Shown here: piece by piece, positions 19,948 to 29,040 of the stretch
Layout: each line of letters opens with the position of its first letter
How positions within the stretch are numbered: position 1 is the stretch's first letter
Source: Mycobacterium sp. ITM-2016-00316
GTDB lineage: Bacteria > Actinomycetota > Actinomycetes > Mycobacteriales > Mycobacteriaceae
DNA: 64,000 nt
Assembly: GCF_002968335.2 (NCBI RefSeq)
Contig: NZ_CP134398.1
Span: 3,658,001-3,722,000, forward strand
Reading direction: 5' to 3'
Translations under genes and position numbers: made by a program
Notes under the pieces: model-generated
What the model saw: the letters and a program-made list of their open reading frames with translations, nothing else
The model's database searches: none
Told to the model about the DNA's origin: nothing

Positions 19948-21285
19948 CTACAACGACAGGTAGTTCTTCAACTCGAACGGGGTGACCGTGCTGCGGTAGC
20001 TCTCCCACTCCGTGCGCTTGTTGCGCAGGAAGTAGTCGAAGACGTGCTCCCCCAACGCTTCCGCGACGAGTTCGGAGGTCTCCATCTCGGTCAGCGCCAC
20101 CCCGAGGCTGCCCGGCAGCTCCTTGTAGCCCATCGCGCGACGCTCCTCGGAGGTCAGGCTCCACACGTTGTCCTCGGCCTGCGGGCCCAGCACGTAGTTC
20201 TTCTCGACACCGCGCAGACCGGCGGCCAGCAGCACCGCGTAGGTCAGGTACGGGTTGCAGGCCGAGTCCGGGCTGCGCACCTCGATGCGGCGCGAGGAGG
20301 CCTTGCGCGGGGTGTACATCGGCACCCGGACCAGGGCCGAGCGGTTGGCCGCGCCCCAGGAAGCCGCGGTCGGCGCTTCGCCGCCGTGCACCAGCCGCTT
20401 GTAGGAGTTCACCCACTGGTTGGTGACGGCACTGATCTCGCTGGCGTGCTCCAGAATGCCCGCGATGAACGACTTGGCCACATCCGAGAGTTGCAGTGGG
20501 TCGTCGGCGCTGTGGAAGGCATTGGTGTCGCCCTCGAACAGGCTCATGTGGGTGTGCATGGCCGAGCCCGGGTACTCGCCGAAGGGCTTGGGCATGAACG
20601 AGGCCCGCACGCCGTCGGCCAGGGCGACCTCCTTGACGAGGTAGCGGAAGGTCATCACGTTGTCGGCCATGGACAGCGCATCGGCATAACGCAGGTCGAT
20701 CTCCTGCTGGCCGGGCGCGCCCTCGTGGTGGCTGAACTCCACCGAGATGCCCATCTGCTCGAGCGCATCGATGGCATGGCGGCGGAAGTTGGGTGCCGAG
20801 TCGTGGACGGCCTGGTCGAAATAACCGCCGTTGTCCGCGGGCACCGGCAGGTCCCCTTCACCACCCGGCTTGAGCAGGAAGAACTCGATCTCCGGATGCA
20901 CGTAGCAGGAGAACCCGAGGTCGCTGGCCTTGGCGAGCTGGCGGCGCAGCACATGGCGGGAGTCCGCCCAGGACGGGGAGCCGTCGGGCATGGTGATATC
21001 GCAGAACATCCGCGCGGAGTGGTGCTTGCCGGCACTGTCCGACCACGGCAGCACCTGGAAGGTGGACGGATCGGGCCGGGCGACCATATCCGCCTCGGAG
21101 ACCCGGGCGAATCCCTCGATGGAGGAACCGTCGAAGCCGATGCCCTCCTCGAAGGCGCCTTCGAGTTCGGCGGGTGCGATAGCCACCGACTTCAGGTATC
21201 CGAGCACGTCGGTGAACCACAACCGGACGAAGCGGATATCGCGTTCCTCCAGCGTGCGCAGCACAAATTCCTTCTGGCGGTCCAT
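19948..21285 (-). CDS. glnA2: Glutamine synthetase-type enzyme GlnA2
   Basis: 445 residues, one fewer than M. tuberculosis GlnA2. It has the glutamine synthetase fold markers: IRFVRLWFTDVLGYLKS at the N-terminus, GIGFDGSSIEGF, a metal-site EIEFFLLKPG and KPFGEYPGSAMHTHMSL. The region around the GlnA1 adenylylation tyrosine differs, as expected for this subfamily. GlnA2-type enzymes may act on other substrates, such as polyamines, in some actinobacteria; here that is open. Followed by glnE on the same strand. Confidence 0.95.
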   Translation of the reverse strand: MDRQKEFVLRTLEERDIRFVRLWFTDVLGYLKSVAIAPAELEGAFEEGIGFDGSSIEGFARVSEADMVARPDPSTFQVLPWSDSAGKHHSARMFCDITMPDGSPSWADSRHVLRRQLAKASDLGFSCYVHPEIEFFLLKPGGEGDLPVPADNGGYFDQAVHDSAPNFRRHAIDALEQMGISVEFSHHEGAPGQQEIDLRYADALSMADNVMTFRYLVKEVALADGVRASFMPKPFGEYPGSAMHTHMSLFEGDTNAFHSADDPLQLSDVAKSFIAGILEHASEISAVTNQWVNSYKRLVHGGEAPTAASWGAANRSALVRVPMYTPRKASSRRIEVRSPDSACNPYLTYAVLLAAGLRGVEKNYVLGPQAEDNVWSLTSEERRAMGYKELPGSLGVALTEMETSELVAEALGEHVFDYFLRNKRTEWESYRSTVTPFELKNYLSL

Positions 21286-21368
21286 GCTGGAAGCCTAGGT
21301 ACCGGCTGTTAAATCTGTGTTACACACGGGTCGCGGTTCCGGCGACCTCGACGTGATTCAGTGTTGCG

Positions 21369-22553
21369 GTGATCGAAGATGCCGACCGGGAGTCACAGTC
21401 ACTCGCGGCCATCCAGGAATTACGCGCCCTGACCGGCGCCTTGCGGGCCGCCGAAGCGGCGGCCGCGGCCGCCGAATGGGGTGACGACGCCGCCCTCGCC
21501 GAGGAGGCCCGGCGAGCCCGCGTCGAGCTCGGGCGTGTCGTCGGCTCGGATGTCGGCGCGGCCGGGGCGTCCGAACAGTGGCTGGCCCGCGCGGCCGGGC
21601 ACGCCCGCGCCGTCGACTCGACCCGGGACCTGCCGCAGACCCCGCTGCAGGCCGCGGCCAACGTCGTGGTGGCGGTGGGCCTGGCCCGGGCGGCGGTCGC
21701 CGAGGCGGTGACCCAGGTCGCCCTGGCCCGACAGGTGGCACCCGAGCCGACCCGGGCCGCGGTGGTGCGCGGTGTCCGGCCCCTGCTGCCCGGTCTGGCA
21801 CGCCGGGTCGGCGCCGAACTGCGCCACGTCCTGTTCGACAGACCGCGGGCGATCCTGGTCCGCACCGCCATCACCCTGGGCATCGCGCTGTCACTGGTCG
21901 GCTTCTATCACTTCTCCGGCCTGGTCCGCTATGACGCCGGCCGGCTGACGCTCTATCTGTTCGCGGCCATCGTGGGCAGTGTGGTCTGCACGAACGCACT
22001 GTGTTTCGAGGCCGAACGGGTGCGCCGCGCGCTGGCCGCCGGCGAGCGCATCTGGCGCATCCTGGTGGTCAAGAACATCACCATCGCGGTGCTGGTGATC
22101 GGGGCGGGCCTGCCGGTGATCGGCGCCCTCACCGCGATCGGGGACGGTAATCCCGTCGCCATGATCGACCAGCTGGTGACGATGGTGTTCATCTGGCTGG
22201 GCGTGGCGAACGTGCTGTCGGTGCTGTATCCGCTTCGGCACGAACCGGTTTCGGCGCGCCTGCACGACGGCACCTGGAAGCCTTTCCTGTTTTCGTTCGC
22301 GCTGTCCTACGGGGTCGGGCTGACGGTCAACCTGATGATCTACTGGCGGCTCTGGTCCCGGCAGTACGCGGCCCGTGAACTCGCCGGCGGCGATTGGGCC
22401 GCCTTCGGGCTGGTGCTCGCCAGCGCGCTGAGCAGCTGGGTGTTGCTGACGGTGTTCGCGGTGGCGTGCAGCCGCGATCCCCGGGTGCGGGCGCTGCTGT
22501 CCCGCGAGATGATCCCGTTCCGGCGGGCAGGAGCGAAGCGACCCGGGAAATAG
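21369..22553 (+). CDS. Uncharacterised integral membrane protein divergent from glnA2
   Basis: 394 residues from a GTG. The first 150 residues are Ala/Arg/Glu-rich and helical, without a signal sequence, and could form a coiled coil (REL/RAL heptad-like patterns). From about residue 165 there are roughly six hydrophobic segments (near 175-190, 198-220, 235-260, 275-295, 308-328, 345-370). I do not recognise the family. The last residues (RRAGAKRPGK) are encoded by a copy of the dispersed repeat, so the natural C-terminus may have been altered. It starts 83 bp from glnA2 on the opposite strand. Confidence 0.8.
   Translation: MIEDADRESQSLAAIQELRALTGALRAAEAAAAAAEWGDDAALAEEARRARVELGRVVGSDVGAAGASEQWLARAAGHARAVDSTRDLPQTPLQAAANVVVAVGLARAAVAEAVTQVALARQVAPEPTRAAVVRGVRPLLPGLARRVGAELRHVLFDRPRAILVRTAITLGIALSLVGFYHFSGLVRYDAGRLTLYLFAAIVGSVVCTNALCFEAERVRRALAAGERIWRILVVKNITIAVLVIGAGLPVIGALTAIGDGNPVAMIDQLVTMVFIWLGVANVLSVLYPLRHEPVSARLHDGTWKPFLFSFALSYGVGLTVNLMIYWRLWSRQYAARELAGGDWAAFGLVLASALSSWVLLTVFAVACSRDPRVRALLSREMIPFRRAGAKRPGK
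22531..22542 (+). repeat. Dispersed short repeat, core
   Basis: GAGCGAAGCGAC followed by CCGGG, lying inside the last codons of the membrane-protein gene and forming its C-terminus. Confidence 0.65.
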
Positions 22554-22570
22554 TTCCGGAAGCCGTCTTC

Positions 22571-24067
22571 TCAGCAGCGCAGCCCGGGCGGCGGCTGAAC
22601 CAGGTCCTGCAGGAACGCCAGCACCGTGGTGTCCACGCACTCGTCACCGTTGAACACCACGGTGTGCTGGGTGCCCTCGAAGGTCACCAGCGGCGCGTCG
22701 AGCTGGCGGGCCAGTTCCACACCGGCCTCGTACGGTGTGGCGGGATCGCGCGTCGTCGACACCACGATCACCTTCCCCGGGCCGGGCGAGGTCGCGGCCG
22801 CCGGTACCGACGTGGACGGCACCGGCCACAGCGCGCAGGTGTCGCGCGGCGCGTAGCCGGTGAAGGTGCCGTACTCCATGAACGGCGCGGCGGCGCGGGT
22901 GCGCCGGTCGGCATCCACCCAGGCCGCCGGGTCCGTCGGGTACGGCGCGTCGACGCAGCGGATCGCGGTGAACGCGTCCTGCTGGGTGCGGTAGCGCCCC
23001 GACGCATCGCGACGCCAGTAGTCATCGGCGAGCTGCAGCAGGTCGCTGGGATCTGTCCCGCGCTGCAGACCGAGCAGCCCGCTGGTCAGGTACGGCCAGT
23101 AGCGCTGGCTGTAGAGCGCGTTGGCGGTTCCGGTGATGGCATCGGCGTAGCCGAGTCCGCGCGGATCCGGGGTCGCCGCGGGCCGCTGCACCAGCGGGTC
23201 GACGAGTTGGTGGTACCGCGCGACGGCCTGGGCGGGGTCGGTGCCCAGCGGGCAGTCGGCCGATTGCGCACAGTCCGCGGCGTAGTCGTCGAAGGCCCGC
23301 TGGAATCCGGTCAGCTGCCATACGCTCTCGCTGATCGGATCCGTGCCGGGATCCAGCGCCCCGTCGAGCACCATGGCCCGGACCCGCTCCGGGTAGCGGT
23401 GCGCGTAGGCCGTGCCGAGTTCGGTGCCGTAGGAGAAACCGAGATAGCTCAGCTGTTCCTCACCGAGGGCCGCGCGTACCGCGTCCATGTCCTGAGCGGC
23501 CGAGTCGGTGCCGACACTGGCCAGGAACTCCCGCCCCACGTTGTCCAGGCAGGATTGCGCGAACGACCGGTACCTGCCTTCGATATGGGCCACCCCGGCC
23601 GGGCTGTAGTCGGCCATCGGATCGCTGCGGTAGGAGTCGAATTCGGCATCGGTGCGGCAGCGCAGCTGCGGGGTCGAGTAGCCGACCCCGCGCGGATCGA
23701 AGCCCACCAGGTCGAACTGCTGCCCGATCGGGGAGGCAGCCAGGGCGGTGCCCATCGAGGCGACGGTGTCCACCGCCGACGCACCCGGGCCGCCGGGGTT
23801 GACCATCAGCGTCCCGATCCGGTTGCCCGCCGCGGGAATTCGGATAACGGCCAGTTGTGCCTGGGCGCCCTCGGGATTGGCCCGGTCGACCGGAACCGCG
23901 ATGGTGGTGCACTGCGCGGTGGTGATCACCGGAGCATCGCCGAGGAATTGCGCGCAGCCACCCCAGGACACAGGTGCCGCCTGCACCGGTGCGCAGAGCA
24001 TGCCGGCCGTGGTGAGCAGGGCCAGCAGCACCGCGAAAATCCTGCCCGCCAGCCACATGGCCCTCAT
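22571..24067 (-). CDS. Secreted alpha/beta hydrolase (tripeptidyl-aminopeptidase type), Rv2223c-like
   Basis: 498 residues with a Sec signal peptide (hydrophobic FAVLLALLTTAGMLCA, then APVQA cleavage). Alpha/beta hydrolase family related to Hip1 and to actinobacterial tripeptidyl aminopeptidases: oxyanion loop NPGGPGAS, GFDPRGVGYS, nucleophile Ser212 in GFSYGT, an acidic residue in STTRDPATPYEAG, and the catalytic His in EGTQHTVV. The C-terminal Cys-containing TAP-like domain is present. It is the downstream paralogue of the Hip1-type lipoprotein gene, 77 bp away on the same strand; unlike that protein it has no lipobox, so it is probably released or loosely wall-associated. Confidence 0.92.
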   Translation of the reverse strand: MRAMWLAGRIFAVLLALLTTAGMLCAPVQAAPVSWGGCAQFLGDAPVITTAQCTTIAVPVDRANPEGAQAQLAVIRIPAAGNRIGTLMVNPGGPGASAVDTVASMGTALAASPIGQQFDLVGFDPRGVGYSTPQLRCRTDAEFDSYRSDPMADYSPAGVAHIEGRYRSFAQSCLDNVGREFLASVGTDSAAQDMDAVRAALGEEQLSYLGFSYGTELGTAYAHRYPERVRAMVLDGALDPGTDPISESVWQLTGFQRAFDDYAADCAQSADCPLGTDPAQAVARYHQLVDPLVQRPAATPDPRGLGYADAITGTANALYSQRYWPYLTSGLLGLQRGTDPSDLLQLADDYWRRDASGRYRTQQDAFTAIRCVDAPYPTDPAAWVDADRRTRAAAPFMEYGTFTGYAPRDTCALWPVPSTSVPAAATSPGPGKVIVVSTTRDPATPYEAGVELARQLDAPLVTFEGTQHTVVFNGDECVDTTVLAFLQDLVQPPPGLRC

Positions 24068-24144
24068 GTTTGCACGCGAGCCGGGTCGAGTTCGCCGGCG
24101 GATCCAGGCAGAGACCACCCGGGAACCAGACGGTGACAGCGCCG

Positions 24145-25656
24145 TTATCTGCAGCGGGTGCCCTCGGGCGGAACGACTCCGTCGATGACGTACTTCGCCG
24201 AGATGTCGTCCACGCAGGCGTTGCCCTGGAACACCACGGTGTGCTGGGTGCCCTCGAACGTGAGCAGGGTGCCGCCGAGCTGTTCGGCCAGGTCGACACC
24301 CGCCTGATACGGGGTGGCCGGGTCGTTCGTGGTGGACACCACCAAGGTCGGGGGCAGCCCGGGCACGTTCAGTTCGTGGGGTTCGGAGGTGGGCGGCACC
24401 GGCCAGAACGAGCAGGTGCCCATCGGGGCGTTGCCGGTGAACTCGCCGTAGCTCAGGAACGGGGCCACCTCGCGGGCCCTCCGGTCCTGTTCGATGACGG
24501 TCTCCCGGTCGGTGATGGGTGGCTCGTCGACACAGTTGACGGCGACCCGCACATCGGTCGAATTGTTGTAGTGACCGTTGGCATCCCGGCCCATGTACAG
24601 GTCGGCCAGCGCCAGCATGGTGTCGCCGCGGCCGTCGCGCAGCTCGGTCAGGCCGTCGGTGAGGTGGCGCCACAAGTTGGGTGAGTACAGCGGCAGGATG
24701 GTGCCGACGATCGCATCGCTGTAACCGAGGCCACGCGGATCGTTGGTCGGCGCCGGGTTGTCGACCAGCGGGTAGACCAGGTCGTGATACACGTCGGTGG
24801 CCTTCGCGGGGTCGGTGCCCAGCGGGCAATTCGGGTCCTGCGCGCAGTCCGCGGCGTAGTCGTTGAAGGCGGTCTGGAAGGCCTCGGCCTGCCGGATATC
24901 GGCCTCCACCGGGTCGGCATTGGGATCCACCGCCCCGTCGAGGATCATCGCGCGCACCTTGTCACCGAAGAGCTCGGCGTAGGTGGCGCCGATCCGGGTG
25001 CCGTAGGAGTAGCCGAGGTAGGTCAGCTTCTCGTCGCCGACGGCCTCCCGCATGGCATCGAGATCTTTTGCCACGCTTTGGGTTCCGACATTGGCGAGGA
25101 ACTCCTCGCCCATCTTCTCGACGCAGCGGTCGATGAACTCCTTGGTCTGGGTCTCGATGTGCTCGACGCCTTCGTCGGTGTATTCCACCGTCGGATCCGC
25201 ACGCAACTTGTCGTTGTCCTCATCCGAGTTGCACCACAGCGCGGGTTTGGACAGGCCGACCCCGCGCGGATCGAAACCGACCAGGTCGAATCGCGCCCGC
25301 ACCGACTGCGGCATGGTGCCGACGATGTTGACCGCGGCCTCCACACCCGATTCGCCGGGACCGCCGGGGTTGACGAACAGCGAGCCGATCTTCTCGCCGG
25401 TCGCCTTGATCCGGATCATCGCGATCTGCGCCACGTCGCCGTCGGGGTTGTCGTAGTTGACCGGCACCGAGAGCAGCCCGCATTCCGCGCCGGAGGGAAG
25501 CCGCGACTCCCCCGACGCGGCCTCACACGGCGCCCACTGCACCGGGGTCCCCGGCCGGGGAGCCGAAATCACGGCGCGGCCGTCGACTGCGTTGCTGCAT
25601 CCGGCGACCAGAAGCAGCACCATGGCGGCCGCGGGGACCCCGCGCGTGAGGTTCAT
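24145..25656 (-). CDS. caeA: Hip1/CaeA-type cell-envelope serine protease, lipoprotein
   Basis: 503 residues. Signal peptide with lipobox LLLVAGCSN, so lipid-anchored. Same fold as the next gene: NPGGPGESG, GFDPRGVGLS, nucleophile Ser217 in GYSYGT, acidic residue in STTNDPATPYQAG and His in EGTQHTVVF. This is the position of Rv2224c (Hip1/CaeA), a serine protease known to process the chaperone-like GroEL2 and to affect the cell envelope. The ATG at 25656 gives a normal lipoprotein signal (MNLTRG); an ATG 18 bases upstream is less likely. Confidence 0.93.
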   Translation of the reverse strand: MNLTRGVPAAAMVLLLVAGCSNAVDGRAVISAPRPGTPVQWAPCEAASGESRLPSGAECGLLSVPVNYDNPDGDVAQIAMIRIKATGEKIGSLFVNPGGPGESGVEAAVNIVGTMPQSVRARFDLVGFDPRGVGLSKPALWCNSDEDNDKLRADPTVEYTDEGVEHIETQTKEFIDRCVEKMGEEFLANVGTQSVAKDLDAMREAVGDEKLTYLGYSYGTRIGATYAELFGDKVRAMILDGAVDPNADPVEADIRQAEAFQTAFNDYAADCAQDPNCPLGTDPAKATDVYHDLVYPLVDNPAPTNDPRGLGYSDAIVGTILPLYSPNLWRHLTDGLTELRDGRGDTMLALADLYMGRDANGHYNNSTDVRVAVNCVDEPPITDRETVIEQDRRAREVAPFLSYGEFTGNAPMGTCSFWPVPPTSEPHELNVPGLPPTLVVSTTNDPATPYQAGVDLAEQLGGTLLTFEGTQHTVVFQGNACVDDISAKYVIDGVVPPEGTRCR

Positions 25657-25698
25657 GGCTGACCATGCTGCCATGTGCCGACATCGGAGCAGGTGAGG

Positions 25699-27090
25699 CT
25701 ATCCGCTGACTGCCACCAACTCGGCCAGTTCGACGGCGAAGTCGTCGGCCATCTCCCACAGGTCAGGCAGCAGTTCCGGGCATGAGATGAGCCCGACGTC
25801 GAGCTTGCCCGTCAGCGACATGACGGTGATGTTGAGCCCGGAGCCGTGGAAGATCGGGCCCAGCGGGTACATGGCCTTGACCTCACACCCGAGCAGGTAC
25901 AGCGGCACCTGCGGGCCCGGCACGTTGGAGACCACCAGGTTGTGCACCGGCGCGGCCGCCGAGAGCTTGCTGCGGGCATAGACCCGCATCGCGACCCCGA
26001 ACACCGCGGGTGCGGCGAACTGAGTCCAGTCCTGCAGCAGGGTCGCGCCGATGGCCGAACTGTGTTGTTTGGCAACCGAGTTGGCCGACGCGATGGCCAT
26101 CAGCCGTTCGGCGGGATCTTCGATGTTGGTGTGCAGCGCGGAGAACATCCCCGACACCTGGTTGCGGCCGGGCCGATCGGACTTGTCGTGCACCGAGACC
26201 GGGATCATGGCCACCAGAGACGATTCCGGCAGTTCGTCGCGGTCGAGCAGGAAACGCCGCAGCACTCCCGAGACCAGGGCCAGCACGACATCGTTGACCT
26301 TCACCCCGAAGCGGTCCTTCACCGTCTTGATGTCGGCCAGATCGAGCTCGGCGAAGGAGATGTTGCGGTGCCCGGTGACGTTGGCGTTGAACGCCGTCTT
26401 GGGGGCGGCGAAGGGCGCCGCCATGGTCAGGCCCTTGGTGGCCCGGCGCGCCGTGTCGACGACCGTGGAGACCGTCGCGGGCAGCATGTTGACCAGCTTC
26501 AGCGGCCGGGTGACGAACTTGACCGCGCCGCCCACCGCGATCTCCAACTCGGATGCTCCCCCGACGCCGTCGACGGCGTCGGGGGGCGGGGCGTCGGGCT
26601 CGGTGGTGCACAGCGTGGACATCAGGTTAGCGCCGGTGACGCCGTCGACCGCCGCGTGGTGCACCTTCGTCAGCAACGCCAGTCGCCCGCCGGAGTGTGC
26701 GTCGGTGCCCGCGACGTTCTCGATGACCCACATCTCCCACAGCGGCCGGCTGCGGTCCAGCGGCAGCGACGCGATGTGCCCGCAGATCTCGGACAGTTCG
26801 GTGCGCCCGCCCGGCGACGGCAGCCCGATGCGGTGCAGATGGCGCTGTACGTCGAAGTCGGTGTCCTCCACCCAGACCGGGTGGTCCAGATTCAGCCGGC
26901 TGTCGGCGAGCTTCTCCCGGAATTCCGGCATCGCCTTGATCCGCATGGTCAGTACGTCACGCAGCCGGTCGAACGTATAGCCGCCGGGCATCGTCGAGGT
27001 GTCCAACTCCAGGATCGAGCAGACGTGCAGAGGCTGGGCCGCGGTTTCGAGATACAGGAAGCTGGCGTCGAGCCCGCTCAGACGTTGCAT
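25699..27090 (-). CDS. Wax ester synthase/diacylglycerol acyltransferase (WS/DGAT)
   Basis: 463 residues. The N-terminus MQRLSGLDASFLYLET is typical of mycobacterial WS/DGAT proteins, and the active-site motif HHAAVDG (HHxxxDG) is intact within LLTKVHHAAVDGVTG. A C-terminal LVVSNVPGPQVPLYL region is also typical. Such enzymes esterify diacylglycerol or long alcohols with acyl-CoA to make storage lipids. Many paralogues exist in mycobacteria, so no number is assigned. The ATG at 27090 is preferred to an upstream ATG that would prepend unrelated residues. Divergent from panB. Confidence 0.92.
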   Translation of the reverse strand: MQRLSGLDASFLYLETAAQPLHVCSILELDTSTMPGGYTFDRLRDVLTMRIKAMPEFREKLADSRLNLDHPVWVEDTDFDVQRHLHRIGLPSPGGRTELSEICGHIASLPLDRSRPLWEMWVIENVAGTDAHSGGRLALLTKVHHAAVDGVTGANLMSTLCTTEPDAPPPDAVDGVGGASELEIAVGGAVKFVTRPLKLVNMLPATVSTVVDTARRATKGLTMAAPFAAPKTAFNANVTGHRNISFAELDLADIKTVKDRFGVKVNDVVLALVSGVLRRFLLDRDELPESSLVAMIPVSVHDKSDRPGRNQVSGMFSALHTNIEDPAERLMAIASANSVAKQHSSAIGATLLQDWTQFAAPAVFGVAMRVYARSKLSAAAPVHNLVVSNVPGPQVPLYLLGCEVKAMYPLGPIFHGSGLNITVMSLTGKLDVGLISCPELLPDLWEMADDFAVELAELVAVSG

Positions 27091-27250
27091 GGTGCCGATG
27101 GTAGGACCGCGCGGTGTCGATGTGAGGAAATCCACTTAACCGGCCGTTCACCTTCACGCCCAGGGGTGGCACACTGGTAGCCGTCAGATGACCCGGGGAC
27201 CCGGATGGGCCACGAGGATCAACCCGACAACCACACATCGAGGGACAATG

Positions 27251-28081
27251 ATGTCTGAGCAGTCCGTTTATGGTGCCACCAAAGCGCCCGTGAAGGTCCG
27301 CACCCACCACCTGCAGAAGTGGAAGTCCGAAGGCCACAAGTGGTCGATGCTCACCGCATACGACTTCTCCACCGCCCGAATTTTCGATGACGCCGGCATC
27401 CCGGTGCTGTTGGTCGGCGATTCCGCCGCCAACGTCGTGTACGGCTACGACACCACCGTGCAGGTCACCGTCGACGAACTCATCCCGCTGGTCCGGGCCG
27501 TCGTCCGCGGCGCCGAGCATGCCCTGGTGGTCGCCGATCTGCCGTTCGGGAGCTACGAGCGCAGCGCCGATCAGGCGCTGGAGACCGCCACCCGCTTCAT
27601 GAAGGAGACCGGCGCGCACGCGGTCAAGCTGGAGGGCGGCGAGCGGGTGGCCGCCCAGATCGCGGCGCTGACCCAGGCCGGCATCCCGGTGATCGCGCAC
27701 ATCGGCTTCACCCCGCAGAGCGTGAACGGCCTCGGTGGATTCCGGGTGCAGGGTCGCGGCGACGCCGGCGATCAGACCATCCACGACGCGATCGCGGTGG
27801 CCGAGGCCGGCGCGGTCGCCGTCGTGCTGGAGATGGTGCCCGCCGAGCTGGCCACCCAGATCACCGGCAAGCTGACCATCCCGACCGTCGGTATCGGCGC
27901 CGGCCCGAACTGCGATGCCCAGGTGCTGGTGTGGCAGGACATGGCCGGGCTGACATCGGGCAAGACCGCGAAGTTCGTGAAGCGGTTCGCCGAGGTCGGC
28001 GCCGAGTTGCGGCGCGCCGCAACGCAGTACGCCGATGAGGTGGCCAGCGGGGTCTTCCCCGCCGAGGAGCACTCCTACTGA
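27251..28081 (+). CDS. panB: 3-methyl-2-oxobutanoate hydroxymethyltransferase
   Basis: 276 residues. PanB makes ketopantoate from 2-oxoisovalerate and methylene-tetrahydrofolate, the first committed step of pantothenate synthesis. Conserved blocks: [36 protein letters not shown] with its metal-binding Asp, VKLEGG, and [18 protein letters not shown]. The ATG at 27251 (MSEQSVYG) matches the known N-terminus; an adjacent ATG at 27248 is equivalent. The gene stands alone and is followed by a copy of the dispersed repeat. Confidence 0.97.
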   Translation: MSEQSVYGATKAPVKVRTHHLQKWKSEGHKWSMLTAYDFSTARIFDDAGIPVLLVGDSAANVVYGYDTTVQVTVDELIPLVRAVVRGAEHALVVADLPFGSYERSADQALETATRFMKETGAHAVKLEGGERVAAQIAALTQAGIPVIAHIGFTPQSVNGLGGFRVQGRGDAGDQTIHDAIAVAEAGAVAVVLEMVPAELATQITGKLTIPTVGIGAGPNCDAQVLVWQDMAGLTSGKTAKFVKRFAEVGAELRRAATQYADEVASGVFPAEEHSY

Positions 28082-28093
28082 CCCCCTCCCCGG

Positions 28094-28105
28094 GTCGCTT
28101 CGCTC
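28094..28105 (-). repeat. Dispersed short repeat, core
   Basis: GTCGCTTCGCTC on the plus strand (reverse complement of the core GAGCGAAGCGAC), 12 bases after the panB stop, between panB and the convergent crotonase gene. Confidence 0.65.
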
Positions 28106-28118
28106 CAGCCCGCCGGAT

Positions 28119-28907
28119 CTAACGGAATACCGGGGCGCGCTTGCCCAGGAATGCGGCGATGCCTTCCTTGCCGTCGGCGCCGGCGGCGTTGCGGGCGATG
28201 AACCGGCCTTCCAGTTCGAGCTGCGCTTCGTAGTCGGCGCCGTAGGTGTTCAGCAGCAGCTGCTTGACCGCCGAGTTGGAACCCTTTGCGCCCGCGGCGA
28301 CCTCGGCCGCGAGCTCCGCGAGCTTGGCGGGCAGGTCGGCGTCGGGAACCACGGTGGTCACCAGGCCCCATTCCAGCGCCTGGGCGGCCTTGAGCACCCG
28401 GTTGGTGATCATCAGTTCCTGGGTGCGGCGCAGGCCCACCAGCCGCGGCAGCACATAGGAGGCGCCGCCGTCGGGGCTCAGGCCCGCCTTGGTGTACGCC
28501 ATCGTGAACGACGCCGACTCCGCGGCGAGCACCAGGTCACCCGAGACGCCGAGGGAGAATCCCGCGCCGGCGGCCACACCGTTGACCGCGGTGATCAGGA
28601 CGGCGTCCATCCGGGCGAAGGTGGACATGGCGCGGTGCAGATCGTTGGCGATGCCCTTGACGAAGACGCCCGGGTCGTCGGCCGCGGCCATCGCCTTGAG
28701 GTCACCGCCGGCGCAGAAGAACCGGCCCGCGCCGGTCAGGGTGACCACCTTCGTCTCCGCGGTGTCGCACAAGGTTGCCGCGTCGGCGAGGTCGCGCGTC
28801 ATCGCGGCGTTCATCCCGTTGGCGGCGTCGGGCCGGTCCAGGACGATGTTGACGACGGATCCGGCCCGGGTGAACTTCAGCGTCTCGAATGCGGTCATGG
28901 CGCTCAC
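28119..28907 (-). CDS. Enoyl-CoA hydratase/isomerase family protein
   Basis: 262 residues, crotonase fold. Oxyanion-hole motifs are visible in FCAGGDLKAM and NGVAAGAGFSLG. At the usual second catalytic glutamate the sequence reads GLSPDGGASYVLPRLVG, with Asp in place of Glu; this resembles the isomerase-like branch (PaaG type) more than classical hydratases. The reaction is therefore better called isomerase or hydratase of unknown acyl-CoA substrate. An ATG at 28898 is an alternative start. Not part of the usual M. tuberculosis order here, so likely an accessory gene. Confidence 0.92.
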   Translation of the reverse strand: MSAMTAFETLKFTRAGSVVNIVLDRPDAANGMNAAMTRDLADAATLCDTAETKVVTLTGAGRFFCAGGDLKAMAAADDPGVFVKGIANDLHRAMSTFARMDAVLITAVNGVAAGAGFSLGVSGDLVLAAESASFTMAYTKAGLSPDGGASYVLPRLVGLRRTQELMITNRVLKAAQALEWGLVTTVVPDADLPAKLAELAAEVAAGAKGSNSAVKQLLLNTYGADYEAQLELEGRFIARNAAGADGKEGIAAFLGKRAPVFR

Positions 28908-29040
28908 CGTATTACGGCGGGGCCATCGTGTGTAACACGCGCCCCCGGATTCCGGTGCCCGCTACGCCCGGAGGTTGTTCACCTGGATGTGGCACGCTGT
29001 TCACAACGTCTGACAGATGCGGTACCGAACAAGGGTGAAC

